Below are positions 54,553 through 62,862 of a stretch of DNA of 64,000 nucleotides, one piece after another. The notes below the pieces were generated by a model. The model saw only the letters and a list, made by a program, of their open reading frames with translations. It made no database searches and was not told the DNA's origin. A program made the translations under genes and the position numbers. The stretch is from Rubrivivax sp. (GTDB taxonomy: Bacteria; Pseudomonadota; Gammaproteobacteria; Burkholderiales; Burkholderiaceae_C), in the NCBI GenBank assembly GCA_018780805.1, contig JADMJD010000128.1:1-64000 (forward strand), read 5' to 3'. Positions within the stretch are counted from its first letter, which is position 1; each line of letters starts with the position of its first letter.

Positions 54553-55104
54553 TCAGGGGGCGGGCGGGGGGTTGATCAGCGGCCGCAGGAACTGGAACAG
54601 CTCGCGGTAACTCTTGGGCTGGCGCATCTCGGGCGTCAGCGCGGTGCTGTCGCGGCGCGCGGCGCGCACCAGGCTGCGCAGGTGTTGTGTGTCGGTGTCG
54701 GGGTGTTCGGCCAGCCAGCGGGTGAGCGCTTCGTCGTCGGTGATCAGCGCCTCGCGCCAGCGTTCGGCTTCGTGCAGGCGCCAGGTGTCGTGTGCCGAGC
54801 CCAGCTTGGCGGCTGCCACGGCCTCGCGCAGCGGGCCTTCGTCGACATTGCGCATCAGCTTGCCGATGTACTGCAACTGCCGGCGTTTGCCTTCGTGGGC
54901 CGTGGTGCGGCGCCACAGCGCGATGGCGTCGCGCAGGATCTCGGGCATCTCGGTGGCCGCCAGGCGGGCGGCCGAGAGTTCACCGAGGTCGCGGCCCAGG
55001 TCCTGCAGCGCCTGTGATTCGGCCTTGAGCTTGGTCTTGCTGGGGCCTTCGGGGTCGGCCTGCGGCGTGTCGATGCCGCGGTGGGGTGCTGCGCGTTTGG
55101 CCAT
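54553..55104 (-). CDS. yjgA: ribosome-associated protein DarP/YjgA (DUF615)
   Basis: Protein of 183 residues of the DUF615 family, which binds the 50S subunit precursor and helps late ribosome assembly. The conserved part SKTKLKAESQALQDLGRDLGELS and PKSYRELFQFLRPLI are visible. It heads the yjgA-mogA unit, divergent from pmbA. Confidence 0.92.
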   Translation of the reverse strand: MAKRAAPHRGIDTPQADPEGPSKTKLKAESQALQDLGRDLGELSAARLAATEMPEILRDAIALWRRTTAHEGKRRQLQYIGKLMRNVDEGPLREAVAAAKLGSAHDTWRLHEAERWREALITDDEALTRWLAEHPDTDTQHLRSLVRAARRDSTALTPEMRQPKSYRELFQFLRPLINPPPAP

Positions 55105-55138
55105 GGGTTCTCAAGCGAATGTGGCTTTGCCACTTTGT

Positions 55139-55193
55139 TTGAGCCCCCTCGGGGGGCCGGACGCAGCGCAGCTGCGGCCCTGGGGGCTCAAGG
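55139..55193. repeat. GCCCCCTCGGGGGGC-type intergenic palindrome, copy 2
   Basis: AGCCCCCTCGGGGGGCCGG, an inner GCAGCGCAGCTGC arm and closing GGCCCTGGGGGCT form a long inverted repeat between the divergent yjgA and pmbA genes. The core is the same as the copy at 950 (opposite orientation). Confidence 0.65.
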
Positions 55194-55240
55194 ACGTGGG
55201 GCCGATATCATAGGTGGCTGTGCTTCCGACCGGATTACCG

Positions 55241-56614
55241 ATGCCCGCTGACCGCCCCGACCATGGTTTTGCGTACCCGCGCGAACAGTTCCAGCAGATG
55301 GTCGATGACGTGCTCAAACGCGCCAAGGCACTGGGCGCCACCGACGCCGGTGCCGAGGTCTCCGAAGGTGTGGGCCTGTCGGTGTCTGTGCGGCTGGGTG
55401 AGCTGGAAAACGTCGAGCGCAACCGCGACAAGTCGCTCGGGGTCAGCGTCTACCTGGGCCAGCGCCGCGGCAACGCCAGCACCTCTGATTTTTCGTCGGC
55501 GGCCATCGCGCAGACCGTGCAGGCGGCCTACGACATCGCCCGTTTCACCGCCGAAGACCCGGCCGCCGGCCTGCCTGAGCCTGACGATCTGGCCAGCGCT
55601 GCCGAGGTGGCGCGCGACCTGGACCTGTTCCACCCCTGGGACCTGACGGCCGAGCAGGCCGCGGCGCTGGCGATGCGCTGCGAAGACGCGGCCATGGGCG
55701 TCAGCAAGAAGATCAGCAACTCCGAAGGCGCCGGTGTCTCGGCCCAGCAGTCGCACTTCTGGGCCGGCAACAGCCGGGGTTTCCGCGGCGGCTACGCCAG
55801 CTCGCGCCACTATCTGTCCGTCTCGCCCATCGCCGGCAAGGGCGCCGGCATGCAGCGCGATGCCTGGTACACGTCCATGCGTGATGCCACCGAGCTGGCC
55901 GCGCCCGAGGCCGTGGGCCGCTACGCCGCGCAGCGCGCATTGGCCCGGCTGAAATCACGCCGCGTGCCGACCTGCGAAGTGCCGGTGCTGTACGAGTGCA
56001 CGCTGGCCGCCGGCCTGCTGGGGGCCTATGTGCAGGCCACGTCGGGTGGCGCACTGTACCGAAAGGCCACCTTCCTGCACAACAGCCTGGGCCAGGCCGT
56101 GCTGGCGCCGCACCTGGACATCAGCGAAGACCCGTTCGAGGCCAAGGGCAAGGCCAGCGCGCCCTTCGACGACGAAGGCGTGCGCACACGCGCGCGCCGC
56201 GTGCTGGACGCCGGTGTGGTGCAGAGCTACTTTCTGTCCAGCTACTCGGCGCGCAAGCTGGGCCTGCGCACCACGGGCCACGCCGGTGGTGCGCAGAACC
56301 TGCGCCTGACGAGCCGGCTCACGCAGCCGGGTGACGACCTGGACGCCATGCTGCGCAAGCTGGGCCGTGGCCTGTTTGTCACCGAGCTGATGGGCCAGGG
56401 TGTCAACTACGTCACCGGCGACTATTCGCGCGGTGCCGCGGGCTTCTGGGTCGAGGATGGTCGCATCGCTTTCCCGGTCGAAGAGCTCACCATCGCCGGC
56501 CACATGGGCACGATGTTCAAGGGCATCGTGGCGGTGGGCGCCGATGCCTACACCCAAGGGGGCAAGACCGTGGGCTCGGTGCTGGTGGACCGCATGAAGG
56601 TGGCTGGCAGCTGA
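55241..56614 (+). CDS. pmbA: TldD/PmbA-family metalloprotease subunit PmbA
   Basis: Cytoplasmic protein of 457 residues (466 from the upstream GTG 55214). PmbA pairs with TldD to degrade unfolded peptides and process microcin/CcdA-like substrates; PmbA lacks the HExxxH of TldD, as here. Family segments include LGVSVYLGQRRGNASTSD, ISNSEGAGVSAQQSHFWAGNS and FVTELMGQGVNYVTGDYSRGAAGFWVEDG. ATG 55241 is preferred because a -10-like TATCAT (55205-55210) would put the transcription start between the two candidate starts. Confidence 0.9.
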   Translation: MPADRPDHGFAYPREQFQQMVDDVLKRAKALGATDAGAEVSEGVGLSVSVRLGELENVERNRDKSLGVSVYLGQRRGNASTSDFSSAAIAQTVQAAYDIARFTAEDPAAGLPEPDDLASAAEVARDLDLFHPWDLTAEQAAALAMRCEDAAMGVSKKISNSEGAGVSAQQSHFWAGNSRGFRGGYASSRHYLSVSPIAGKGAGMQRDAWYTSMRDATELAAPEAVGRYAAQRALARLKSRRVPTCEVPVLYECTLAAGLLGAYVQATSGGALYRKATFLHNSLGQAVLAPHLDISEDPFEAKGKASAPFDDEGVRTRARRVLDAGVVQSYFLSSYSARKLGLRTTGHAGGAQNLRLTSRLTQPGDDLDAMLRKLGRGLFVTELMGQGVNYVTGDYSRGAAGFWVEDGRIAFPVEELTIAGHMGTMFKGIVAVGADAYTQGGKTVGSVLVDRMKVAGS

Positions 56615-56742
56615 GCCTGTGCAGGTGCCGCTGCCAGGGCGGCTTACGTGGTTTTGCGAAGGGGTAAACCCCGCCGCGTTGCCCGGGGCCCGTTCCTAGA
56701 ATTTGCCGTCCGACACTCATCACCCATCGCAGGAGTTCGTCC

Positions 56743-57822
56743 ATGGAACGTCGCAAATTCATCCACGGTGCCGGCATTGCCGGTGTGCTCGCCGCGGGCG
56801 CAGCACCGGCTGTGCACGCACAGGCCAACATCCGCTGGCGCCTCACCTCCGCCTTCCCGAAAGCCCTGGACACCATCTACGGTGCTGCCGAGGTGTTTTC
56901 CAAGTCCATCGCCGCGATGAGCGGCGGCAAATTCCAGATCTCGGTGCATCCTTCCGGTGAACTGGTCGGTGGTTTCGGCCAGGTGGATGCGGTGCAGGCC
57001 GGTACGGTGGAGATGGCACACACCGCACCGTATTACTACTTCGGCAAGGACCCCACGTTTGCGCTGGGCTGCGCCATCCCCTTCGGCCTGAACAGCCGCC
57101 AGATGACGGCCTGGATGGTGGAGGGCAACGGCCTGAAGCTGATGCGCGAGTTCTACGCCAACTACAACATCATCAACTTTGTCGGCGGCAACACCGGGGC
57201 GCAGATGGGCGGCTGGTGGCGCAAGGAGATCAAGTCCCTGGCCGACCTGAAGGGCCAGAAGTTCCGCACCGGTGGTTTCAGCGGTCGGGTGTTTGAACGC
57301 CTGGGTGGTGTGCCGCAGAACATCCCCGGTGGCGAGATCTACCAGGCGCTGGAAAAGGGCACGATCGACGCCGCCGAATGGGTGGGCCCGTACGACGACG
57401 AGAAGCTGGGCTTCAACAAGGTGGCGCCTTTCTACGGCTACCCCGGTTACTGGGAAGGTGGCCCCCAGTTGGACTTTTACGCCAACACCAAGGCCTTTGC
57501 TGCGCTGCCGGCCGAATACAAGGCCATGATCGAGGCCGCGTCTCTGGAAGCCGCCACGGTGATGCAGGCGCGTTACGACGCGCGTAACCCGGCGGCCCTG
57601 AAACGCCTGGTGGCTGGTGGCACCAAGCTGTTCCGCTTCCCGAAGGACGTGATGGACACGGCCTTCAAGGAGTCGATGGCGCTGTACGCCGACCTGAGCA
57701 ACACCAACCCGGCCTGGAAGAAGATCTACGGCGATTTCAGCGATTTCCGCCGCGACCAGAACCTGTGGTTCCGCTTCACCGAAGCCGGCTTCGACGACTT
57801 CATGCAGACGCAGCGCCTGTAA
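56743..57822 (+). CDS. TRAP transporter substrate-binding protein (DctP/TakP type)
   Basis: Periplasmic binding protein of 359 residues with a twin-arginine signal (ERRKFIHGAGIAGVLAAGAAPAVHAQ). The mature start IRWRLTSAFPKALDTIYGAAEVFS and the segments GGWWRKEI, KFRTGGFSGRVF (family arginine) and AAEWVGPYDDEKLGF resemble TakP-like proteins that bind 2-oxo monocarboxylates. The matching permease genes lie downstream but convergent. ATG follows AGGAG. Confidence 0.9.
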   Translation: MERRKFIHGAGIAGVLAAGAAPAVHAQANIRWRLTSAFPKALDTIYGAAEVFSKSIAAMSGGKFQISVHPSGELVGGFGQVDAVQAGTVEMAHTAPYYYFGKDPTFALGCAIPFGLNSRQMTAWMVEGNGLKLMREFYANYNIINFVGGNTGAQMGGWWRKEIKSLADLKGQKFRTGGFSGRVFERLGGVPQNIPGGEIYQALEKGTIDAAEWVGPYDDEKLGFNKVAPFYGYPGYWEGGPQLDFYANTKAFAALPAEYKAMIEAASLEAATVMQARYDARNPAALKRLVAGGTKLFRFPKDVMDTAFKESMALYADLSNTNPAWKKIYGDFSDFRRDQNLWFRFTEAGFDDFMQTQRL

Positions 57823-57841
57823 TCCAGCGCTGCTCAGCAAC

Positions 57842-57872
57842 AAAAAGGCCCCGCACTGCGGGGCCTTTTTTT
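57842..57872. terminator. bidirectional terminator between dctP and dctM
   Basis: AAAAA, GGCCCCGC, ACT loop, GCGGGGCC, TTTTTTT: an 8-bp GC stem with T-tracts in both directions, serving the convergent dctP and dctM genes. Confidence 0.9.
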
Positions 57873-57912
57873 GTGCGCTGTGGCAGGCCCCGTGCGGGGG
57901 CCTGCGGGCAGC

Positions 57913-59694
57913 TTACTTCTTGGGCTGGTCGAAGCCCCGCATCGGGTCGTCTTCGCTGGCGGCCGGCGCGGGCGCGGGTGCGACGTCGCCCAAGGTCGGT
58001 GCCGGGGCTTCGTTGCCGGCGCCCATGTTCTGCAATTGCTCCATCACCGCCGCGTCGTCGATCTTGACGGTCTTGGCGATGTTGCCAATCACCAGTTCGG
58101 GTTTGGCGATGACCACCGCCACCATGATGAGCTGCAGCACGATGAAGGCGATCGAGCCCTTGTAGATCTGTGCCGTGGTGACGGCCGGGATGGTCTCGCC
58201 GGTGATGCGGTCCTTGTAGTCGCTCTTCGCAGCCACGCTGCGCAGGTAGAACAGCGCAAAACCAAAGGGCGGGGTCAGGAACGAGGTCTGCAGGTTCATC
58301 GCGATGATCACACCGAACCAGATCATCACCGCATCCGGCGGCGCGCCAGGGATCAGCTCGGGCAGGATCTTCTCGGCCACCGGCGCCAGCATCGGGATCA
58401 CGATGAAGGCGATCTCGAAGAAGTCGATGAACATGCCCAGGATGAACACCAGGATGTTCACGATGATCAGGAAACCCATCGCGCCGCCGGGCAGGCTGTC
58501 GAACAGGTGCTCGACCCAGATGTGGCCGTCGGCGGCGTTGAAGGTGAAGCTGAAGACCGTCGAGCCGATCAGGATGAACAGCACAAAACACGACAGCCGG
58601 GCCGTGCTGTCCAGCGCCTGCTGCATGGTCTTGAGCACCAGGCGGCGGCGCGCAAACGCCATCACCAGGGCACCGAGCGCGCCCAGCGCACCGCCTTCGG
58701 TGGGTGTGGCCACGCCCAGGAAGATGGTCCCCAGCACCAGGAAGATCAGCACCAGCGGCGGGATCAGCACGAAGGTGACCCGCTCGGCCAGCTTGGACAG
58801 CAAGCCGAAGCGCAGCAGCTTGTTCAGCAGCGCCAGGCCCAGGGCCAGGAACGAAGCGACCGTCATCGACAGGATCAGGATCTCGTCGTTGGGCGCGGCG
58901 TTCGGGCGCTCGACGATCTGCTTGAGCATGCTGTCGTGCACCTGCGACCAAGCGTAGCCGGCCACCGCGCAGATCGTCAGCAGCACCAGCAGCGAGACAT
59001 GGCCGCTGGCGCCATTGCTCTCGCGGTAGATGCGCGCCTCCGGCGGCAGCGCCGGCACCCACTTGGGCTTGACGATGGCCACCGCGGCCACAAACAGCAG
59101 GTACAGGCCCACCAGCAGCAGGCCGGGGATCAGTGCTCCGGCGTACATGTCGCCCACCGAGCGGCCGAGCTGGTCGGCCAGCACGATCAACACCAGCGAC
59201 GGCGGGATCGCCTGCGCCAGCGTGCCGCTGGCGGTGATGGTGCCGGTGGCGATGGTGCGGTTGTAGCCGTAGCGCAGCATGATGGGCAGCGAGATCAGGC
59301 CCATCGATATCACGGCCGCTGCCACCACGCCGGTGGTGGCCGCCAGCAGCGCACCGACCAGGATCACCGCGATGGCCAGGCCACCACGCAGCGGGCCGAA
59401 GACCTGGCCCACGGTTTCGAGCAGGTCTTCCGCCATGCCCGACCGCTCCAGGATGATCCCCATGAAGGTGAAAAACGGGATCGCCAGCAACGTGTCGTTC
59501 GACATGATGTTGAACACACGCAGCGGCAGCGCGCCGAACATGTTGGACGGGAACAGGCCCGCCTCGATGCCGATGAAACCGAACAGCAGGCCGGTGGCCG
59601 CCAGGCCAAAGGCCACCGGGATGCCGGTCAGCAAAAACACCAGCAGGCCCGCAAACAGCAGGGGCACGAAGTACTGGGCGATGAAGGCGCTCAT
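57913..59694 (-). CDS. TRAP transporter large permease (DctM)
   Basis: Polytopic membrane protein of 593 residues, well above the roughly 430 of the basic DctM. The extra length comes from an insertion of about 130 residues in the middle (KPKWVPALPPEARIYRE to LLSKLAERV), typical of the larger TakM/FcbT3-like subgroup, and a Pro/Ala-rich C-terminal tail of about 40 residues (APAPTLGDVAPAPAPAASEDD). It uses a sodium gradient to import the ligand from the binding protein. Overlaps dctQ by 4 bp. Confidence 0.9.
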   Translation of the reverse strand: MSAFIAQYFVPLLFAGLLVFLLTGIPVAFGLAATGLLFGFIGIEAGLFPSNMFGALPLRVFNIMSNDTLLAIPFFTFMGIILERSGMAEDLLETVGQVFGPLRGGLAIAVILVGALLAATTGVVAAAVISMGLISLPIMLRYGYNRTIATGTITASGTLAQAIPPSLVLIVLADQLGRSVGDMYAGALIPGLLLVGLYLLFVAAVAIVKPKWVPALPPEARIYRESNGASGHVSLLVLLTICAVAGYAWSQVHDSMLKQIVERPNAAPNDEILILSMTVASFLALGLALLNKLLRFGLLSKLAERVTFVLIPPLVLIFLVLGTIFLGVATPTEGGALGALGALVMAFARRRLVLKTMQQALDSTARLSCFVLFILIGSTVFSFTFNAADGHIWVEHLFDSLPGGAMGFLIIVNILVFILGMFIDFFEIAFIVIPMLAPVAEKILPELIPGAPPDAVMIWFGVIIAMNLQTSFLTPPFGFALFYLRSVAAKSDYKDRITGETIPAVTTAQIYKGSIAFIVLQLIMVAVVIAKPELVIGNIAKTVKIDDAAVMEQLQNMGAGNEAPAPTLGDVAPAPAPAASEDDPMRGFDQPKK

Positions 59695-60302
59695 GAACGG
59701 ATTCCTGCAGCGCGCTCGCGCTCGATCTGGGCCGCCAGCTCTTCGACGAACATCACGTCGTCGCTCTTGGCTTCGGGGTCGACGCTGAACGGCTCGGCGC
59801 GCAGGCCCATCAGAAAGGCGATGCGCTTGATCAGCTCCGACACGCTCTGCAGCAGCAGCAGGCCAAAGCCGGCCGGGATCAGCAGCATCACCGGCCAGCG
59901 GATCAGGCCGCCGGCGTTGGAGCTGACCTCACCGGAGACGTAGGCGTTCATGAACAGCGGCCACGACAGCGCGATCAGGATCACGCAGAGCGGGATCACG
60001 AAGACCACGATGCCCAGCGAATCGATGATGGCGTTGGTGCGTTTGCTCAGGCGCGAGGAGATGAAGTCGATGCGCACGTGGGCGTTGCGCAGGAACACAT
60101 AACCGACGCCCAGCATGAAGACCGCGGCGAACAGGTACCACTGGATCTCGAGGTAGGCGTTCGAGCCGATGTCGAAGGCCTTGCGCATGATGGCGTTGCC
60201 GGAGCTGATCAGCACGGCGGCCAGCACCAGCCAGATCACGAGCTTGCCGATCCACTCGTTGAGTGTGTCGATCAGGCCGGAGAGTTTGAGGAGGGGGAAC
60301 AC
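59691..60302 (-). CDS. TRAP transporter small permease (DctQ)
   Basis: Membrane protein of 203 residues with four predicted helices (e.g. LVIWLVLAAVLISSGNAIMRKAF and YLEIQWYLFAAVFMLGVGYVFLRNAHVRIDF, the latter holding the DctQ signature). The start is GTG 60302 preceded by GGAGA nine bases away. First gene of the QM operon. Confidence 0.88.
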   Translation of the reverse strand: MFPLLKLSGLIDTLNEWIGKLVIWLVLAAVLISSGNAIMRKAFDIGSNAYLEIQWYLFAAVFMLGVGYVFLRNAHVRIDFISSRLSKRTNAIIDSLGIVVFVIPLCVILIALSWPLFMNAYVSGEVSSNAGGLIRWPVMLLIPAGFGLLLLQSVSELIKRIAFLMGLRAEPFSVDPEAKSDDVMFVEELAAQIERERAAGIRS

Positions 60303-60370
60303 GGGGGACGGTCTCCGGAAACAGGGACCGTGAATTCTAGGCAGTGGCGCGGGCCCGTCCCGAAGTTCTT

Positions 60371-60388
60371 ACCCGCATGGATGCGGGT
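60371..60388. repeat. 8-bp-stem hairpin before dctQ
   Basis: ACCCGCATGGATGCGGGT is an inverted repeat with a 2-base centre downstream of the TIGR01244 gene on the minus strand. Without a T-tract; weak terminator or binding site. Confidence 0.35.
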
Positions 60389-60408
60389 CAATCGGCCCTC
60401 GCAGGTGC

Positions 60409-60762
60409 TCAGCTGCCGGTGGCGGCCAGGTACAGCCGCGTGCTGCGCGCGCCCGAGCGGCAAAACGCCAGCACCGGCGGGGGCAGTTCGTCCAGCAAGG
60501 CAGCAAAGGCCGCGATTTCCTGCGGCGACTGGTAACCCCCGGCCACCGGCAGGAACCGGTATTGCAGGCCGGCAGCCGCGGCAGCGGCGGCCATCGCAGC
60601 ATCGGTCGGCTGGTCGGGCCCGCCCTCGAAGTCGGGCCGGTTGTTGATGACGCTGCGAAAGCCCGCGCGCGCCGCCTCGACCATGTCGGCCGGTGCCAGC
60701 TGGGGGGCCACGAAGACGGTCTCGGCGACCGGCCGGATCGGCAGGGCAGTGGGCTCAAGCAT
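60409..60762 (-). CDS. TIGR01244-family phosphatase/sulfurtransferase-like protein
   Basis: Protein of 117 residues with a dual-specificity-phosphatase-like fold. The P-loop AFCRSGARS keeps the CX5R motif. The family occurs alone or fused to beta-lactamase-like domains (Blh/BigR systems) and has been linked to sulfide or persulfide chemistry. It is 9 bp downstream of yqeY on the same strand. Substrate unknown. Confidence 0.82.
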   Translation of the reverse strand: MLEPTALPIRPVAETVFVAPQLAPADMVEAARAGFRSVINNRPDFEGGPDQPTDAAMAAAAAAAGLQYRFLPVAGGYQSPQEIAAFAALLDELPPPVLAFCRSGARSTRLYLAATGS

Positions 60763-60771
60763 GCGCAGATC

Positions 60772-61218
60772 CTACTTCGAGAGCGCCTGTTTCACCGCCG
60801 CCGACACCAGCGCCATCTCCGCCTGGCCACCCAGGCGGGCCTTGGCGGCGGCCATCACACGGCCCATGTCGCCGGGGCCTGCCGCACCGAGCTCGGTGAC
60901 GAGCGTGGCGACCTGCGCTGCGATCTGCTCGGCCGTCAGGCGCTGCGGCAGGTAGGCCTCGAGCACCACGATCTCGGCTTCTTCCTTGACGGCGAGGTCT
61001 TCACGTGCGCCTTGGCGGAAGGCGGTGACGGAGTCCTTGCGCTGCTTGACCAGCTTGTCGACGATGGCGACCACAGCGGCGTCGTCGAGCACGATGCGCT
61101 CGTCCACCTCACGTTGTTTCATCGCGGCCAACAGCATGCGGATCGTGCCCAGGCGCTCGCTCTCGCGGGCGCGCATGGCGGCCTTCATGTCGTCGGTGAT
61201 GCGGTCTTTCAGGCTCAT
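60772..61218 (-). CDS. YqeY/GatB-domain protein
   Basis: Protein of 148 residues of the YqeY family, related to the tRNA-binding tail of amidotransferase GatB. The start MSLKDRITDDMKAAMRAR and the end MGRVMAAAKARLGGQAEMALVSAAVKQAL are typical. It commonly follows rpsU; here the rpsU terminator lies between the two. Confidence 0.9.
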   Translation of the reverse strand: MSLKDRITDDMKAAMRARESERLGTIRMLLAAMKQREVDERIVLDDAAVVAIVDKLVKQRKDSVTAFRQGAREDLAVKEEAEIVVLEAYLPQRLTAEQIAAQVATLVTELGAAGPGDMGRVMAAAKARLGGQAEMALVSAAVKQALSK

Positions 61219-61272
61219 GGCCGTTCTCCTTCCGGGGATGCTGGGGTCGGGATACTGGGGTCGATGAAAGAC

Positions 61273-61304
61273 AAAAAGCCCGCCACGGCAGACCGTGCGG
61301 GCTT
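61273..61304 (-). terminator. rho-independent terminator of rpsU
   Basis: On the minus strand AAGCCCG and CCGTG pair with CACGG and CGGGCTT (one bulged C), followed by TTTTTGTC. It separates rpsU from yqeY; partial read-through is possible. Confidence 0.8.
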
Positions 61305-61338
61305 CAAGCTCCGCGGCAGACCTGCTGCCGCGAAAAGA

Positions 61339-61551
61339 TCAGTACATCTTCTTGGGCAGCTGCATGCTGCGCACACGCTTGAAGTGGCGCTTCACGGCAG
61401 CCGCCTTCTTGCGCTTGCGCTCGGCGGTGGGCTTCTCGTAGAACTCGCGCGCACGCAGCTCGGTGAGCAGACCCATTTTTTCGATGGTGCGCTTGAAGCG
61501 CCGCAGGGCAACGTCGAACGGCTCGTTCTCTTTGACGCGAATGGTGGTCAT
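61339..61551 (-). CDS. rpsU: 30S ribosomal protein S21
   Basis: Basic protein of 70 residues, the standard length. [21 protein letters not shown] at the start and [22 protein letters not shown] are family-defining. S21 contacts the 16S rRNA 3' end near the anti-Shine-Dalgarno. It is preceded by a good sigma-70 promoter and followed by a terminator. Confidence 0.97.
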   Translation of the reverse strand: MTTIRVKENEPFDVALRRFKRTIEKMGLLTELRAREFYEKPTAERKRKKAAAVKRHFKRVRSMQLPKKMY

Positions 61552-61589
61552 GAAAAGCTTGGACTCTTAAAGGCGCAGGAAAGACAATG

Positions 61590-61619
61590 ATTCTAGCCCG
61601 GATTCCGCAAGCTTGGCAA
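61590..61619 (-). promoter_or_regulatory. rpsU promoter
   Basis: Minus strand TTGCCA (61619-61614), 18-bp spacer and TAGAAT (61595-61590). The rest of the 297-bp gap 61552-61848 shows no further clear gene; GGGCCCGCAAGGCGGG-type GC repeats and a GGGGGAATTC stretch are present. Confidence 0.6.
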
Positions 61620-61848
61620 CTGCTGCTTCAACGGGCCCGCAAGGCGGGGATAAGTCACTGTGGCTGGGGGGCGGGCCACACACACCGGCAACACGGGCCC
61701 GGTAACATCCGGGCGCTCACCCAGAATTCAACAAACTAGGGGGAATTCGGAGCGACGATCCACAGGTGCTTGATCTGGCCCCCATCGCAGAACAAGATGG
61801 GGTCAGGCCCGTCTGTCGGGTCGCCACGGCCGAGTTCCCGTTGTGCTG

Positions 61849-62862
61849 ATGTCGACTGACTCCATCACCGAATTGCCAACGGCCGGACCCGACCGCCACG
61901 CGCCCCTGTTCGCGCAACTGTTGCACCAGGCGGGTGCGGCGCTGGGCGCCATGGCCGCCGTCAAGGACGCGGCCTCCGGCCGCTACGAATGGGTTGCGCC
62001 GACCTGGGCCCACTGGCTGGGCCGCGATGTGGCCGAGCTCGTGGGCCACACCGACGCCGATTGGTCCGACCCCGCCACGTCCACCGCCTTGCGCGCCGCC
62101 GACCAGGCTGCCATGGCCCGTGGGGGCGTGTTGACCAGCGAACACCGTGTCGAGGCCCAGGGCCAGCGCCACGACGTGTTGGTGCTGCGGCTGCTGGGCC
62201 CGGCCGATGCCGAAGGCCGGCAGGCCATCGCCAGCCTCTGGCTGGACCAGCAACCCGCGCGCCAGAAGGCTGCGCAGCTGCGCCAGGCGCTGGAGCAGAT
62301 CGAACAGCTGCAGCGGGCCAACGAAACCCTGCGCCGCGAACTGAAGGACCAGGGCCTGCGCGACCACGACTCCGGCCTCTACACGCGCGGCCACTTTGAA
62401 GAACAGTTGCGGCGCGAGGTGGACCTGTCCACACGCGAGCACCGCGAGTTTGCGCTGGTGTTCATCGCCGTGGATCCATCGGTGGGCAAGGCGGCCGCGC
62501 TGGGTGACGCCGCGCAGGTGCACATCCTCGAAGCCATGGGCCGGTTGCTGCGCGGCAACACGCGGGCGATGGACGCCTCCTGCCGCTTTGACGAGCGGCG
62601 TTTTGCCGTGCTGCTGTCGGGCGTGGGCCTGGCCACGGCACATTCGCGCATGGAGGGCCTGCGCCGCCAATGCGCCACGCAGGTGGTGGTGCACGAGGGC
62701 CAGGAGCTGGGTTTCAGCACATCGATGGGCGTGGCCAGCTTCCCGCACACCGCGCACAACCAGGACGAGTTGATGGCTGCCAGCGAAGCCGCCTTGGCCG
62801 AGGCCCAGCGGCGCGGTGGCAACCACGTCACGCTGGCCGCGATCCGCTTCGACCTCAGCTGA
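61849..62862 (+). CDS. PAS/degenerate-GGDEF domain protein
   Basis: Cytoplasmic protein of 337 residues. A PAS-like domain (about residues 25-135, WVAPTWAHWLGRDVAELVGHTDADW) is joined by a coiled coil (QALEQIEQLQRANETLRREL) to a GGDEF-fold domain. The active-site motif is SCRFDERRFAVLL in place of GGDEF, and the substrate region lacks the usual NDxxGH, so cyclase activity is unlikely; it may bind nucleotide or act as a signalling scaffold. ATG 61849 is two codons after the track GTG. The end overlaps the convergent TSUP gene by 8 bp. Confidence 0.8.
   Translation: MSTDSITELPTAGPDRHAPLFAQLLHQAGAALGAMAAVKDAASGRYEWVAPTWAHWLGRDVAELVGHTDADWSDPATSTALRAADQAAMARGGVLTSEHRVEAQGQRHDVLVLRLLGPADAEGRQAIASLWLDQQPARQKAAQLRQALEQIEQLQRANETLRRELKDQGLRDHDSGLYTRGHFEEQLRREVDLSTREHREFALVFIAVDPSVGKAAALGDAAQVHILEAMGRLLRGNTRAMDASCRFDERRFAVLLSGVGLATAHSRMEGLRRQCATQVVVHEGQELGFSTSMGVASFPHTAHNQDELMAASEAALAEAQRRGGNHVTLAAIRFDLS

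Noticed and set aside
61849-62862. Active diguanylate cyclase
   Set aside because: The GGDEF signature is replaced by RFDERRF, so it is annotated as degenerate.
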